64,000 nucleotides of DNA from Croceibacterium_B sp035470785 (lineage in GTDB: Bacteria > Pseudomonadota > Alphaproteobacteria > Sphingomonadales > Sphingomonadaceae), in assembly GCA_035470785.1 (NCBI GenBank), contig DATIQN010000016.1, forward strand, positions 52,903 to 116,902, written 5' to 3'. The position numbers were made by a program, and so were the translations under genes. Positions 63,201 through 64,000 of the stretch are shown here, piece by piece. The stretch's first letter is position 1, and the number at the start of each line of letters is the position of its first letter. The notes under the pieces are model-generated. The model was given only the letters and a program-made list of their open reading frames with translations. It made no database searches and was not told the DNA's origin.

Positions 63201-64000
63201 ATGTCCAGCATGAAAACGGTCGCGCGTATCAACGCCATCAGCGGCGCAACACCCGCTACGGATGTCGACCACGATTACCGCCAGTGGGCGCAAGGCCATT
63301 TGCCTGATCCGCGCGAGGCGCGGCTGTTCGGGCGCATGGCCGAGCGTTCCGGCATCGAGCATCGCTGGTCGGTCCTCGGCGACGACGCGGGACTTGAGCC
63401 GGGACGATTCTATACCCGCGATAGCGCTCCGACGACGGGCGAACGGATGGCGGTCTATGCCCGCGAGGCGCCCAAGCTCGCATTGCGGGCGATCGCCGGC
63501 CTGCCCGAGCTGGGAAACATTACCCATCTCGTCGTCGCCAGCTGCACCGGCTTCGTCGCCCCTGGGGTAGACCAGTTGATTGCCCGCGCGCTCGGCCTGC
63601 CGGGCGACGTAGAGCGGCTCATGATCGGCTTCATGGGTTGTTATGCCGGAGCCACCGCGTTGCGGAGCGCAGGCCACATCGTCCGTTCCGACCCGTCGGC
63701 GCGGGTGCTGGTGGTCGCCATCGAGCTGTGCAGCCTTCATCTGCAAGACGACGCGGGCCTCGAATCGATGCTGGCCATGGCCCAGTTCAGCGACGGCGCG
63801 GCGGCGGCGATTGTTTCCGCGGAGGGCGCCGGGCTGGCGATCGGCGAAGGCCTTTCCGCGACGCTCGAAGAAAGCGATACCCTGATCACCTGGACTATCG
63901 GCGATACCGGCTTTGCCATGAACCTTTCGGGCGAAGTACCCGGGCGCCTGGCGCAGGCGCTTGCCGAGCCGTTGCTCACCGACAAGGTGCTCGATGGTGA
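63201..64000 (+). CDS. Type III polyketide synthase, 3' end beyond window
   Basis: The frame stays open to the window edge (266 codons seen of about 350 expected). It has the chalcone-synthase-like SCTGFVAPGVD and the nucleophile in FMGCYAGA (C147), then TWTIGDTGFAMNL. Bacterial members make alkylresorcinols, pyrones or similar phenolic lipids. ATG at 63201 or 63210 could start it; the ribosome site is weak. Confidence 0.88.
   Translation, partial: MSSMKTVARINAISGATPATDVDHDYRQWAQGHLPDPREARLFGRMAERSGIEHRWSVLGDDAGLEPGRFYTRDSAPTTGERMAVYAREAPKLALRAIAGLPELGNITHLVVASCTGFVAPGVDQLIARALGLPGDVERLMIGFMGCYAGATALRSAGHIVRSDPSARVLVVAIELCSLHLQDDAGLESMLAMAQFSDGAAAAIVSAEGAGLAIGEGLSATLEESDTLITWTIGDTGFAMNLSGEVPGRLAQALAEPLLTDKVLDG

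Overview
The window is a GC-rich piece of an alphaproteobacterial chromosome, most likely a sphingomonad (Sphingomonadaceae or Erythrobacteraceae). Supporting signs are the split atpF'/atpF pair behind atpI-atpB-atpE, a CpdR-type response regulator, PEPxxWA-type PEP-CTERM tails, a deoxyhypusine-synthase-like polyamine enzyme next to a type III PLP decarboxylase, large TonB receptors, and a short dispersed repeat often mis-annotated in sphingomonads as proteins containing NVRNGSKAD. Genus and species cannot be fixed from the sequence alone.

Layout. 0-6.4 kb: POT-family peptide transporter, a small exported protein, a polyamine pair (ODC-like decarboxylase and DHS-like synthase), a threonine/serine dehydratase-like enzyme and a MAPEG protein. 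6.5-14.7 kb: a cluster probably devoted to uptake and oxidation of an unknown substrate. It holds a TonB receptor and a TPR-sulfotransferase, divergent from an aldehyde dehydrogenase / FAD oxidoreductase / cupin operon. 14.7-24.7 kb: a patchy accessory stretch with a CopA-type ATPase, an RcnB-like protein carrying a 21-bp tandem repeat, a PilZ-like protein, DUF2147, a multipass membrane protein and a TIR-TolB-TPR protein. It also holds several remnants (two PEP-CTERM tails, a tRNA 3' piece, a truncated second TIR gene start, a decayed membrane ORF) and every recognised copy of the dispersed repeat.

24.7-35.6 kb: housekeeping genes: rpsA, a GFA protein, a glyoxalase II-like hydrolase, the F0 ATP synthase operon, the YdbH-YnbE-YdbL envelope trio and radC. 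35.7-41.1 kb: two tandem paralogous secreted G8-domain / parallel beta-helix proteins that resemble animal CEMIP/TMEM2 hyaluronidases, each preceded by a small hairpin. 41.2-48.6 kb: a tightly packed plus-strand run purB-lapA-pyrF-trpF-trpB-(62-aa membrane ORF)-trpA-accD-folC. 48.7-58.1 kb: PilZ, AmpG-like permease, RluB-type pseudouridine synthase, RsmD, MHS-type transporter, two short secreted paralogues, UvrD/PcrA helicase and DEAD-box RNA helicase. 58.3-64 kb: a periplasmic protein, a D-lactate/glycolate-dehydrogenase-like flavoprotein, SapC, a candidate small RNA with its own promoter and terminator, an N-formylglutamate amidohydrolase-like protein, CpdR, tRNA-Val(GAC), and a type III polyketide synthase cut by the window edge.

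The strongest candidates for something little described are the tandem G8 proteins with paired leader hairpins, the small RNA at 61.4 kb with a CCUCCUCCC motif, and the coupled membrane micro-ORF between trpB and trpA. The 6.5-14.7 kb TonB/oxidation cluster has no assigned substrate.
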